A stretch of DNA of 64,000 nt from an uncultured Lachnospiraceae bacterium. GTDB taxonomy: Bacteria; Bacillota; Clostridia; Lachnospirales; Lachnospiraceae. Where the stretch lies: assembly GCA_902788035.1 (NCBI GenBank), contig CADAIL010000017.1, forward strand, positions 1-64,000, read 5' to 3'. Positions 34,451 through 42,507 of the stretch are shown one piece after another; the stretch's first letter is position 1; each line of letters begins with the position of its first letter. Under the pieces are notes generated by a model that saw only the letters and a program-made list of their open reading frames with translations, had not been told where the DNA came from and ran no database searches. The translations under genes were made by a program, and so were the position numbers.

Positions 34451-34498
34451 GAGGCGGTAAAGTCACGTATTGACGTGTCTTTACCGCCTCTTTCTCTT
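34451..34498 (+). terminator. Terminator of the fusion gene
   Basis: GAGGCGGTAAAG (34451-34462) pairs with CTTTACCGCCTC (34479-34490) plus an inner CACG/CGTG, followed by TTTCTCTTT. Confidence 0.88.
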
Positions 34499-34532
34499 TA
34501 TGATGAATACTATTACGATCTGACGCAGAGCA

Positions 34533-34730
34533 GGAGTTCAGACAGGCATATCTCGCAATTCATATATTCGGCAACCGACATCATCTTCGTGAGAAAAACA
34601 TTGTCGGTCCGACCGAGAGATCGAAACATGCCTGCATGTTTCAAGCTCACAGGAAAGGACCGACGTTTTTCGATGAAGATGATGTTGGTAGCCGGATTTT
34701 GGACTTTAGTTGCAGCCTGTCTGAACTGCT
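34533..34730. mobile_element. MITE-like hairpin element, family 1, copy D (inverted)
   Basis: Ends AGTTCAGACAGGC and GCAGCCTGTCTGAACTGC are inverted repeats. The core matches the family on the minus strand. Its stem GTCGGTCC/GGACCGAC replaces GCAGGTCC/GGACCTGC of copies A and B with pairing kept, and the tip is GAAACATGC/GCATGTTTC. It sits between convergent genes. Confidence 0.75.
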
Positions 34731-34757
34731 GCGAGACAGATTTCCTCTTTTTATGCT

Positions 34758-35303
34758 TTACCAGAAATTGACAGGCTCGTAATCACGGAGCGGCGCGAGA
34801 AAACCGTGGGCGGCAAGCTGCTCCTGGATGAGATCCAGTGTCTCTTTGGAATCGGCGCTGACCGTATGGTAATGGTAACCTGAGGTGACATTCATGAGAA
34901 GGCTGGACTGTCCGTCACCGAGCTCATCGAGGTATTTGCGCACTTCCCAACGGGACTTCAGGTGAAGTTCTGCCCGCACGACTCCATACACTTTGTGATA
35001 CACAAAGACATCCTCGACCCGTCCGCCGAGATCGACTATAAGATTCAGTTCCTCTTCGACCTGCTCCTCAGTATGTCTGACTTTAAATACCCGGGTCTGA
35101 GACTCACCGGGCTGCAGGTAGTAGCCGCGGCTCGTTGAAAAGATCTGGAGACCGTTAGCCCGAAGCAGAGCTATATCCTGAACGATTACCTGACGGCTGA
35201 CTTTGAAATGGTCGGCCAGATGTCGCCCGGAAATCGGTTCCCTGCTGGCACTCAGCAGATCTAATAATTCATGTCTGCGCTCTTCACCACTCATCGTTTG
35301 CAT
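34758..35303 (-). CDS. niaR: NiaR-type niacin-responsive repressor
   Basis: The product (178-181 residues) has an N-terminal winged helix (RRHELLDLLSASREPISGRHLADHFKVSRQVIVQDIALLR) and a C-terminal 3H domain with His residues in VYHKVYGVVRAELHLKSR and TSGYHYHTVSA, the layout of NiaR (YrxA), which represses NAD synthesis and niacin uptake genes when nicotinic acid is present. The initiating Met may be the first or the fourth residue. No nad or niacin transporter genes are in the window. Confidence 0.88.
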   Translation of the reverse strand: MQTMSGEERRHELLDLLSASREPISGRHLADHFKVSRQVIVQDIALLRANGLQIFSTSRGYYLQPGESQTRVFKVRHTEEQVEEELNLIVDLGGRVEDVFVYHKVYGVVRAELHLKSRWEVRKYLDELGDGQSSLLMNVTSGYHYHTVSADSKETLDLIQEQLAAHGFLAPLRDYEPVNFW

Positions 35304-35410
35304 CTCCGTTTACGATATTATCCAGAACTCACATCCGGCCTGGCTGCCGGACTTGTACCGGACAGTCACAGCCCGGTTGGGTGAGCTCCATGCAAGTCAT
35401 CCATAGCGCC

Positions 35411-35439
35411 GCTGCTGTAGACAGCAGCTTCTTTTTTAT
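35411..35439 (+). terminator. Orphan terminator, possible end of a small RNA
   Basis: GCTGCTGT-AG-ACAGCAGC is followed by TTCTTTTTT on the plus strand, yet no plus-strand gene lies between the convergent end at 34.4 kb and here. A short RNA from about 35310 or a leader attenuator for rsmJ would explain it. Confidence 0.6.
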
Positions 35440-35560
35440 TGTACCACGTAAGGAAACAAAGAGGAAAGATTATTGTCTGAATTTATCCGAACTTTAGCGT
35501 ATACAAAAAACAGGATTATATTTATAATTAGAGCGAGATTTGAATGGTTTTGGGGGAAGA

Positions 35561-36304
35561 ATGAGGATCGTAACGGCAGGGCAGGATAACACGGACAGAG
35601 CCATGCAGCTTGCGAACCGGCTCGGAGCGGAGATATGCATGCGGACAGATGAAATACGCAGAGATGAGAGATATCTCCTTCTGGATGAGGACGGGCTTTC
35701 GCTTGTGCAGGGAAATATGAAGCTGCGCGGCGATTTTCGGCATATGATAAAAAGGGTCCTCGGCGGCAGAATTCAGCATGAAAAAATGCTCAGAGCCGTC
35801 AGGTTCAAGGAGGACGCTATAGGGATGCTTGCCGTCGATGCCACCGCCGGTCTGGGCGAGGACTCTTTTATACTGGCGGCAGCCGGGTTCTCTGTACTTA
35901 TGTGTGAGTACAATCCGGTCATAGCAGCCCTGCTCAGTGACGCTTTGGTCCGGGCGCAGAGAGATCCTGATATTGGGGAGATAGCCCGCAGAATGGAACT
36001 TAGGGAGGGTAACGGCATAGACATTCTGGGGACACTCGGGTGGAAGCCGGATGTGATTTATCTTGACCCTATGTTTCCTGCCAAGAAGAAATCGGGAATC
36101 AGCACGAAGAAACTGCAGATATTCCAGAAGCTCGAGACACCCTGTGCAAATGAAGAGGAGCTCCTTGCGGCTGCGTTTGCCGCTGACCCCAGAAGAATCG
36201 TCGTTAAGAGACCGATCAAGGGGGAACCGCTGGCAGGAAAAAAGCCCGGCTTCTCGATTGACTGCAGAAATGTGCGCTATGACTGCTATGTTGTCAGATC
36301 GTGA
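35561..36304 (+). CDS. rsmJ: RsmJ-like 16S rRNA methyltransferase
   Basis: The 247-residue SAM-dependent methyltransferase matches RsmJ, which methylates G1516 of 16S rRNA in E. coli: VDATAGLGEDSFILAAAGF (SAM loop), YNPVIAALLSDAL, the catalytic-type YLDPMFPAKKKSG and KRPIKGEPLAGKKPGFSI. ATG 35561 follows GGGGGA closely; an upstream TTG (35540) would add seven residues. TATAAT at 35523-35528 is a plausible -10 box. The role in this organism is inferred by family. Confidence 0.85.
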   Translation: MRIVTAGQDNTDRAMQLANRLGAEICMRTDEIRRDERYLLLDEDGLSLVQGNMKLRGDFRHMIKRVLGGRIQHEKMLRAVRFKEDAIGMLAVDATAGLGEDSFILAAAGFSVLMCEYNPVIAALLSDALVRAQRDPDIGEIARRMELREGNGIDILGTLGWKPDVIYLDPMFPAKKKSGISTKKLQIFQKLETPCANEEELLAAAFAADPRRIVVKRPIKGEPLAGKKPGFSIDCRNVRYDCYVVRS

Positions 36305-36420
36305 GATCGTTGCTTTTACTTTGGTCTGACGCTACCGCCCAAGCGGAAGGAGCGGGAGAATGGCTGCGTTGAAGTGAAGTTGGTTCGAAGTGAATAAAAT
36401 TTTGGAAAAGAGGTTCATCT

Positions 36421-37191
36421 ATGATAAGTAACGCGCAGATTTCAATGATGGTGGCACAGGCTGCATTCGGAATTCTGGGTCCGATCATCCTGTTTCTGGT
36501 CCTGAAACACAGATACGGGATGAAGACGGAAGCCTTCATCATAGGCTGTGTGACTATGCTGGTCTTCGCAATGGTGCTGGAGAGTGCTGTTCACAGGCTG
36601 GTCCTCGGATCTTCTGCCGGCGCGACAATTGCGGGGAACACCCTGTACTATGCGCTTTACGGCGGACTGATGGCTGCGCTTTTTGAGGAGACCGGGCGCT
36701 ATATCGCTTTTCATGTGTTCATGAAGCACCTCCATGATGATAATAGAAATGCCATCATGTATGGTGCGGGACATGGCGGTTTGGAAGTATTCATGATTAT
36801 CGGAATGACCGGCATCAGCAATCTTGCACTGGCGATTTCCATCAACAATGGGTCACTGCCAGGGTATACCGGAGATGAAGCCGCGATATTGGAACAGTCT
36901 GTTGAGGTCCTTAAAAATACCGCATCTTCGGCCTATCTGCTCGGTATGCTGGAGAGGGTATCCGCTGTCATGCTGCAGATCGCGTTGTCAATCATCGTCT
37001 GGCAGACCGTAAGGCAGGTCAGGGGCAGGATCATGTATCTGTTCCTCGCGCTTTTTATTCACTTTGCGGTGGATTTTTCGACGGTCATCCTCACAAGCAT
37101 GATACCGCTGGCCGCGTTCGAAGCGATTCTTCTTGTGGTGTCGGCTGTGATTTTGCTGATGTCATTAAGGCTGTACCGCAGCAATCGCTGA
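36421..37191 (+). CDS. YhfC family putative intramembrane metalloprotease
   Basis: The 256-residue multi-helix protein has motifs of the YhfC/CPBP-like group: LFEETGRYIAFHVF (Glu pair), YGAGHGGLEVFMI (His) and FLALFIHFAVDFSTV (His and Asp). Those residues resemble the metal site of CAAX-type membrane proteases; activity in YhfC proteins is not known to me. GAAAAGAGG precedes the ATG by 6 bases. It is alone and converges on the NhaC gene. Confidence 0.78.
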   Translation: MISNAQISMMVAQAAFGILGPIILFLVLKHRYGMKTEAFIIGCVTMLVFAMVLESAVHRLVLGSSAGATIAGNTLYYALYGGLMAALFEETGRYIAFHVFMKHLHDDNRNAIMYGAGHGGLEVFMIIGMTGISNLALAISINNGSLPGYTGDEAAILEQSVEVLKNTASSAYLLGMLERVSAVMLQIALSIIVWQTVRQVRGRIMYLFLALFIHFAVDFSTVILTSMIPLAAFEAILLVVSAVILLMSLRLYRSNR

Positions 37192-37208
37192 GGCAGCGTC
37201 ACATATTA

Positions 37209-37376
37209 GAAAATAAGAAACTTCCCACATCCATGTAGTAATAAAGCCGCCTCATAAAAATGTACTCTCAGGGACGCTCCCGCTCGGCCTCGCTGGCAGC
37301 GGTACATAAGAAAAGTTCAGGCTAACGCTTGAACTTTTCATACACTTATTACCGAATGTGGGAAGTTTTTATTTTC
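37209..37376. mobile_element. MITE-like element, family 2, short copy
   Basis: Terminal inverted repeats GAAAATAAGAAACTTCCC / GGGAAGTTTTTATTTTC bound a sequence nearly identical to 12658-12870 but missing about 50-55 bases, which removes the right half of the inner palindrome. Like the long copy it lies between convergent genes. Confidence 0.8.
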
Positions 37377-37389
37377 TAGTTCTTCCGGA

Positions 37390-38703
37390 TCACTTCAGCG
37401 TATATCTATCTCCGCGGAAAACAATCGAAAGTACTACAAAGACTGCGAGGAGATACGGGTAGAAGAGATACGGAATGATATTTACGCTCGAGAGTCCGCA
37501 GAGACCGGCGGCAATAAGCAGCTGGGCGCCGTAGGGGATAATGCCCTGAGCTATGCAGGAGCAGGTATCGAGCAGTGAAGCGGTCTGCTTCGGATCGATA
37601 CGATACTCTGTGGAAATATGCTTTGCGATCGGAGCGGCCATAACGATGGCGACGGTGTTATTGGCGGTCGCTATATCCATGAGGATCGTGAGCAGTCCAA
37701 TGCCGAACATGCCTCCCCGAGCGCCGTGGAAATGCTTCTGGATGAATTCGAGGATTGCGGTGAAGCCGCCATTTGCTTTGATCAGAGCACCGATGGACGC
37801 TACAAGGATCGTGACGATCATTGTCTCATACATGCCGGATGTTCCGCCGCCAAGGGCTGCGAACATAGTGACATAGGTCAGAGAACCGGTCATGAATCCG
37901 ACGGCAAGGAAGAGGAAAATACCTATTCCAAGGACTATGAAGACGTTGATGCCTATGATCGCGAGGGCGAGAACGACAAAGTACGGAAGTGCCTGCGGCA
38001 GTACGTACGGATAATCACCGATTGCTGCTGCCTTGTGAGTCACTGCGTAAATAATCAGAATGATGAGTGTCAGCACTGCGGCGGGCAGCGCGATCATCAT
38101 GTTGGTGCGGAACTTATCTTTCATCTGAACGCCCTGTGTGTTGGTCGCGGCGATTGTCGTGTCGGAGATGAAAGAAAGGTTATCGCCGAACATAGAGCCG
38201 CCGACTACTGTCGCTACACAGAGGGGCAGGTGCAGACCGCCGCTCTCCGAGACTGCAGCCGCTATCGGGACAAGGACCGATATTGTGCCTACGCTGGTGC
38301 CCATGGCCATGGAAATCAGGCATGCGATAATGAAGAGCCCGGGGATGGCGAACTGGGCGGGGATGATGGAGAGCAGAAGATTGGCTGTGCTGGATGCGCC
38401 GCCCGCCTCTTTTGCGATGCCGCTGAACGCGCCTGCGAGCAGGAAAATAAACAGCATGATCGTAATGTTGTCGTCTCCGATTCCTTTGGCGCAGAGATGG
38501 ATTTTTTCATCGAAAGAAATCCTTCGATTCTGCAGAAGAGCGACAGCGAGGGCAACAGTGAAAGCAACAACAACGGAGATGATATAAAAGCCCATCTGAC
38601 CTTCAAGAGGGTGGATGTACTCGAAGAAGATGCCGTTTCCGAGATACAGGATCAGGAATACTACAATTGGCAGCAGGGCTGCCGGATTTGACTTTTGGTG
38701 CAT
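37390..38703 (-). CDS. NhaC-family Na+/H+ antiporter
   Basis: The 437-residue protein has about 11-12 membrane helices and NhaC signatures: FLLAGAFSGIAKEAGGAS, ISMAMGTSVGTISVLVPIA, GGSMFGDNLSFISDTTIAA and DIATANNTVAIVMAAPIAK. It exchanges sodium (or another solute) for protons; some family members carry malate-lactate or arginine-like solutes. The start MHQKSNPAAL (38703) has AGAGAGG upstream; the longer frame adds 21 residues without a ribosome site. Confidence 0.88.
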   Translation of the reverse strand: MHQKSNPAALLPIVVFLILYLGNGIFFEYIHPLEGQMGFYIISVVVAFTVALAVALLQNRRISFDEKIHLCAKGIGDDNITIMLFIFLLAGAFSGIAKEAGGASSTANLLLSIIPAQFAIPGLFIIACLISMAMGTSVGTISVLVPIAAAVSESGGLHLPLCVATVVGGSMFGDNLSFISDTTIAATNTQGVQMKDKFRTNMMIALPAAVLTLIILIIYAVTHKAAAIGDYPYVLPQALPYFVVLALAIIGINVFIVLGIGIFLFLAVGFMTGSLTYVTMFAALGGGTSGMYETMIVTILVASIGALIKANGGFTAILEFIQKHFHGARGGMFGIGLLTILMDIATANNTVAIVMAAPIAKHISTEYRIDPKQTASLLDTCSCIAQGIIPYGAQLLIAAGLCGLSSVNIIPYLFYPYLLAVFVVLSIVFRGDRYTLK

Positions 38704-38839
38704 TATGTGAACCTCTCTTTGTATATAGTATGGCTTTTCCGGATGAGCCGCCATCAGGGCATTCATACAGGCAAAAGCACATTCTTAAGCGGCGGTTTGA
38801 TCCGCGGCGTAAGATTCTCTGTCAAAAAACTACTGCGAC

Positions 38840-39415
38840 CTACTTTATCGTGCGTATCAGTTTGTGCTTTCCGTTTTTGGACTCAAAGACACGGATTTCA
38901 CAGTTGTGGGGCTTCGGACGCCACATGAGACCGTTCTTTTTGTCTGTCAGATAACCCGATAAAGCCCGCATGATGCCGCCGTGACAGGAGATGAGTACAT
39001 TTTCATAGCCTTTCTGCTCAAGTTCCATCAGGAACTCAGAACTGCGGGCTTTCATGCTGGCAATAGTCTCGACTGTTTTCGGTGCCGGGAATATTTCGGG
39101 CAGGGCCCAGTAGAGAGTCATAGCCGGTCCGAGAAGAAAGTATTTCTTCTGCTCGTATTTGCCAAAATCGACCTCAATGATCCTGGGATCTATAATGACA
39201 TCGGCGGGGTCAACACCTCCCACGATAGCACCGGTTTTAACAGCGCGGTCGAGCGGACTTGCGTAGACCGCGTCGAAGGAGATATTTCCTATCTTAGAAC
39301 GTGCCTCAGTTGCCTGTCTGATTCCGGTCTCATTCAGGGGCTCATCTGTCAGTCCCTGCATTAGTTTGGCACGGTTCAGCCTCGTCTGACCGTGCCGGGT
39401 GACCCATATACGCAT
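38840..39415 (-). CDS. Histidine phosphatase family protein
   Basis: The 191-residue protein has the phosphohistidine motif RIWVTRHGQTRLNRAKLMQG, NETGIRQATEA, the Arg in ASPLDRAVKTG, Glu in RIIEVDFGKYE and His in LISCHGGIMRAL. It is of the broad phosphoglycerate-mutase/phosphatase type, with unknown substrate. CAGGAGG lies 7 bases before ATG 39415. The open frame upstream runs into a dispersed repeat and is not coding. Confidence 0.88.
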   Translation of the reverse strand: MRIWVTRHGQTRLNRAKLMQGLTDEPLNETGIRQATEARSKIGNISFDAVYASPLDRAVKTGAIVGGVDPADVIIDPRIIEVDFGKYEQKKYFLLGPAMTLYWALPEIFPAPKTVETIASMKARSSEFLMELEQKGYENVLISCHGGIMRALSGYLTDKKNGLMWRPKPHNCEIRVFESKNGKHKLIRTIK

Positions 39416-39458
39416 GTGATTACCTCCTGCGCACCGCGAGGAAGCGCAGGGACCCGGT

Positions 39459-39511
39459 TTGTCAGCTGACGCCGAATGAATCCTCCGCCTGGTATCGCGA
39501 GCGAGACTTGA
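39459..39511 (+). repeat. GCGAGACTTGAA long repeat, copy 3 (diverged)
   Basis: TTGTCAGCTGACGCCGAAT through ATCGCGAGCGAGACTTGA resembles 11434-11487 at both ends but differs in the middle. Confidence 0.55.
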
Positions 39512-39780
39512 TTTTGAGAACACGAGTTATCGTGTAAACTCTGTTATAACACGCAGTCTTTTATTGTGTCAATGCGAGTGCGGAGGATTTGCGCCGCGGC
39601 CTTCTTACGGGAAACAGTGCAAGATCGAAAAATGCAGTTCCGGCAATCTTATGTGGAGAATCATGCCCACTCAGGTCATGAAAAACATGAAAGAATGCTG
39701 AAATATTTTTGTGCAATCGGTATAGCAATATCGAATTACACAAGGTTAAATAATGCTAACTATCTGGGCAGATTAGATGA

Positions 39781-39816
39781 AAATTAGTGGCGGGATTTGT
39801 CTAGAACCACTAATTT
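39781..39816. promoter_or_regulatory. Inverted repeat upstream of the hydrogenase promoter
   Basis: AAATTAGTGG (39781-39790) pairs perfectly with CCACTAATTT (39807-39816). It could be a terminator for upstream transcription or an operator. The rest of the 39416-39992 gap is AT-rich; a weak Rex-like TTTGTGA..CTACAAA stands at 39854-39872. Confidence 0.45.
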
Positions 39817-39897
39817 GCATAAGCTAACATGCTTAAATTTGACACTTTGGGATTTTGTGAAAATTCTACAAATGACACATATGCAACACATAAATCG

Positions 39898-39926
39898 TTG
39901 TTTAAATACTGATTTTTCGGTATACT
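39898..39926 (+). promoter_or_regulatory. Hydrogenase operon promoter
   Basis: TTGTTT (39898-39903) and TATACT (39921-39926) are 17 bases apart, giving a start near 39933 and a 60-base leader. Confidence 0.65.
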
Positions 39927-39992
39927 TAATGTAGATACGTGTGCAACATTCCGTTACAGGAAAATCGTTGGTGTTCAGAAAGGGGCTTTTAT

Positions 39993-40496
39993 ATGGAAAA
40001 GCTAAATGGAGAAGCGCTGCGTAAGATCGATGAGATCGTTGCGCGGCACAAAGATCAGGCCGGACCCTGCATTGAAATGCTTCACGAAGTACAGAATGAG
40101 CTTGGCTATATCCCGTACGAGGCTATGGAGAAGATCGCAGAAGCAACCGGAAGCAGTCCTGCAGAAGTGTACGGCGTTGTCATGTTCTATGCACAGTTCA
40201 CAACAGAACCGAAGGGCAAGCATGTCATCAATGTATGTCTCGGAACAGCATGCTATGTCAAGGGTGCTCAGCAGCTGATCGACAGAGTAGAAAAACTGAC
40301 AGGCGCGGCAGTCAACAAGACGTCGCCGGACGGCCTTTTCTCACTCGACGCGACAAGATGTCTCGGCGCCTGCGGACTGGCGCCCGTCTGTATTATCGAC
40401 GGGAAGTATTACGGCAATGCCCTGGTCAACAATGATTTCACGAACGAGATCAGAAGAATCGTGCGTGAGGAGAAGAAAGCGGGGGCAAATGCATGA
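39993..40496 (+). CDS. hydC: NAD-linked [FeFe] hydrogenase, NuoE-like subunit (HydC/HndA)
   Basis: The 167-residue subunit holds a thioredoxin-like [2Fe-2S] cluster with ligands in VCLGTACYVKG and RCLGACGLAPVC. It matches NuoE/HndA and relays electrons between flavin and hydrogenase subunits in the cytosolic complex. AGAAAGGGG stands 6 bases or so before ATG 39993; upstream codons to 39939 lack a ribosome site. Its end overlaps the hydB start by 4 bases. Confidence 0.92.
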   Translation: MEKLNGEALRKIDEIVARHKDQAGPCIEMLHEVQNELGYIPYEAMEKIAEATGSSPAEVYGVVMFYAQFTTEPKGKHVINVCLGTACYVKGAQQLIDRVEKLTGAAVNKTSPDGLFSLDATRCLGACGLAPVCIIDGKYYGNALVNNDFTNEIRRIVREEKKAGANA

Positions 40497-42394
40497 AAGA
40501 GAAAATTACAACATTGAAAGCTCTCCTCGCTGTCCGTGAGGCAGAGAGAAGATATCTCCAGCTGAGACTGGAAGACAAGTTCGAGCTTGACGAAGGCGAG
40601 CAGCATATGAATATCCTTGTCTGCGGCGGTACCGGATGTACAGCCGGTGACTCCGCTGTCCTTATGACGAGACTGGAGGAGAAGCTCGCTGCAGAAGGTC
40701 TTGCAGATCAGGTCAAAGTTGTCAAGACAGGCTGCTTCGGCTTCTGCCAGAAGGGACCGATTGTCGCCGTTTATCCGGATAGAATTTACTATACACATGT
40801 AAAACCGGAAGATGCGGATCGTATCGTCGAGGAGCACGTCATGGGCGGTCATATCGTCAAAGAGCTCCAGATGTTCGATACTGACAGAAAGACCGGCGAA
40901 AAAGTCTATGATATCGACAAGATCGGCTTCTATGAGAAGCAGCAGAGAATCGCTCTTCGCAACTGCGGACGCATCAATCCGGAGAACATCTATGAGTATA
41001 TCGGCATCGACGGCTATGAGGCTCTGTATCATGTTCTCACAGAAAAGACCCCGCAGGATGTTATTGACATCGTGAAGGCTTCCGGCCTCCGCGGACGCGG
41101 CGGCGCCGGTTTCCCGACCGGTATGAAGTGGCAGTTCGAGAAGGATCAGCCGGGCGATGAGAAATATGTCATCTGCAACGCTGACGAAGGCGACCCGGGC
41201 GCATTCATGGATCGTTCTATTCTTGAAGGCGATCCGCACGCCATCCTTGAAGGCATGGCTATCATGGCTTACGCCGTAGGCGCTCATCAGGGCTACGTCT
41301 ACATCCGTGCCGAGTATCCGATTGCCGTCAACAGACTGCGCATCGCGATCCGCGAAGCCAAAGAGCTCGGCCTGCTCGGAGAGAATATCTTCGGCACAGG
41401 CTTCAATTTTGACATTGAGATCCGTCTCGGCGCGGGCGCGTTCGTCTGCGGCGAGGAGACCGCGCTCATCGCCTCCATCATGGGCAAGCGCGGTATGCCG
41501 TCACCGAAGCCGCCCTTCCCGGCAGTATCCGGCGTATGGCAGAAGCCGACCTCGATCAACAATGTTGAGACAATTGCCAATATCACACAGATCATCCTGA
41601 ACGGTCCGGAATGGTATGCCGCGATGGGTATGGGCAAGTCTACCGGAACAAAGGTCTTCGCTCTCGGAGGAAAGATCAACAATACAGGTCTTGTTGAAAT
41701 TCCGATGGGCACGACTCTGCGCGAGATCATCTACGATATCGGCGGCGGATGTCCGGAAGGCAAGAAGTTCAAGGCTGTCCAGACAGGCGGCCCGTCCGGC
41801 GGATGTCTGACAGAGAAGGAACTGGATACTCCGATTACATATGAGAATCTTGTTGCAGCCGGCTCTATGATGGGGTCCGGCGGTATGATCGTCCTCGACG
41901 AGGACAACTGTATGGTCGACGTTGCTAAATTCTACATGGAATTCATCTGTGACGAGTCCTGCGGCAAGTGCACACCGTGCCGTATCGGTACAAAACGTCT
42001 TCTTGAGATGCTCACAAAGATCACAGAGGGCAACGGTACCATGGAGATGCTGGATGAGATGGAACAGCTCTGCTATGAAGTCAGAGACGGCGCTCTCTGT
42101 GGTCTCGGCCAGACAGCTCCGAACCCGATTCTCTCCACACTGCGGTATTTCAGAGATGAGTATGAAGCGCATATCCTTGAGAAGAAGTGTCCGGCACACG
42201 TATGCAAGAAGCTTCTCACATACGTGATCAACCCGGATAAGTGCCGCTGCTGTTCACTCTGCGCCCGCAACTGCCCGGCTGAAGCCATCACAGGCAAGCC
42301 CGGTAAGGAAGTCTACAAGATCGATGCCGATAAGTGCATCAAATGCGGTCTGTGTATTACAAATTGCAAGTTTGGTGCTGTTGAAAGGCATTAA
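40493..42394 (+). CDS. hydB: NAD-linked [FeFe] hydrogenase, flavin NuoF-like subunit (HydB/HndC)
   Basis: The 633-residue subunit oxidises NADH (or reduces NAD) and, in trimeric Hyd complexes, is the site of electron bifurcation with ferredoxin. In order: an N-terminal [2Fe-2S] thioredoxin-like domain (CGGTGCTAGDS, KTGCFGFCQKGP), the FMN/NADH domain (RGRGGAGFPTGMKW, CNADEGDPGAFMDRSILEG, AGAFVCGEETALIAS), an SLBB-like part, a [4Fe-4S] site SCGKCTPCRIGTKRL, and a C-terminal pair of [4Fe-4S] motifs (CRCCSLCARNCP, CIKCGLCITNCKFG). Length and layout match HndC/HydB. hydA follows, but its start region looks damaged. Confidence 0.95.
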   Translation: MKEKITTLKALLAVREAERRYLQLRLEDKFELDEGEQHMNILVCGGTGCTAGDSAVLMTRLEEKLAAEGLADQVKVVKTGCFGFCQKGPIVAVYPDRIYYTHVKPEDADRIVEEHVMGGHIVKELQMFDTDRKTGEKVYDIDKIGFYEKQQRIALRNCGRINPENIYEYIGIDGYEALYHVLTEKTPQDVIDIVKASGLRGRGGAGFPTGMKWQFEKDQPGDEKYVICNADEGDPGAFMDRSILEGDPHAILEGMAIMAYAVGAHQGYVYIRAEYPIAVNRLRIAIREAKELGLLGENIFGTGFNFDIEIRLGAGAFVCGEETALIASIMGKRGMPSPKPPFPAVSGVWQKPTSINNVETIANITQIILNGPEWYAAMGMGKSTGTKVFALGGKINNTGLVEIPMGTTLREIIYDIGGGCPEGKKFKAVQTGGPSGGCLTEKELDTPITYENLVAAGSMMGSGGMIVLDEDNCMVDVAKFYMEFICDESCGKCTPCRIGTKRLLEMLTKITEGNGTMEMLDEMEQLCYEVRDGALCGLGQTAPNPILSTLRYFRDEYEAHILEKKCPAHVCKKLLTYVINPDKCRCCSLCARNCPAEAITGKPGKEVYKIDADKCIKCGLCITNCKFGAVERH

Positions 42395-42405
42395 CAGGAG
42401 GATCC

Positions 42406-42507
42406 GGTGAGACGATCCTGGATGCTGCCAGAAGAGCTAATATCCGTATCCCAACGCTCTGCTATCTTAAGGACGTCGTAAAGAGCGGCGCATGCCGTGT
42501 ATGCCTC
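42406..42507 (+). pseudogene. Start-less coding segment of the hydA N-terminal ferredoxin domain
   Basis: In the hydA frame this stretch encodes GETILDAARRANIRIP, TLCYLKDVVKSG and ACRVCLVEVKGAR, the [2Fe-2S] domain with three of its four cysteines. No ATG, GTG or TTG exists in this frame between the in-frame TGA at 42382 and GTG 42508. An AGGAGG at 42396-42401 is well placed for a start that is missing. The usual first 15-20 residues of the domain are absent, as if about 50 bases had been deleted here or lost in assembly. Confidence 0.7.

Noticed and set aside
37618..38691. A 357-codon plus-strand open frame
   Set aside because: It is the complement of the NhaC gene, rich in Cys, His and Arg with no domain, and has no ribosome site.
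39854..39872. Rex-like site TTTGTGA..CTACAAA before the hydrogenase promoter
   Set aside because: Only the outer bases are symmetric and the spacing is off by one from the Rex consensus; too weak to annotate.
40409..41287. Minus-strand frames opposite the hydrogenase genes
   Set aside because: They are complements of well-conserved hydB and hydA sequence without ribosome sites.
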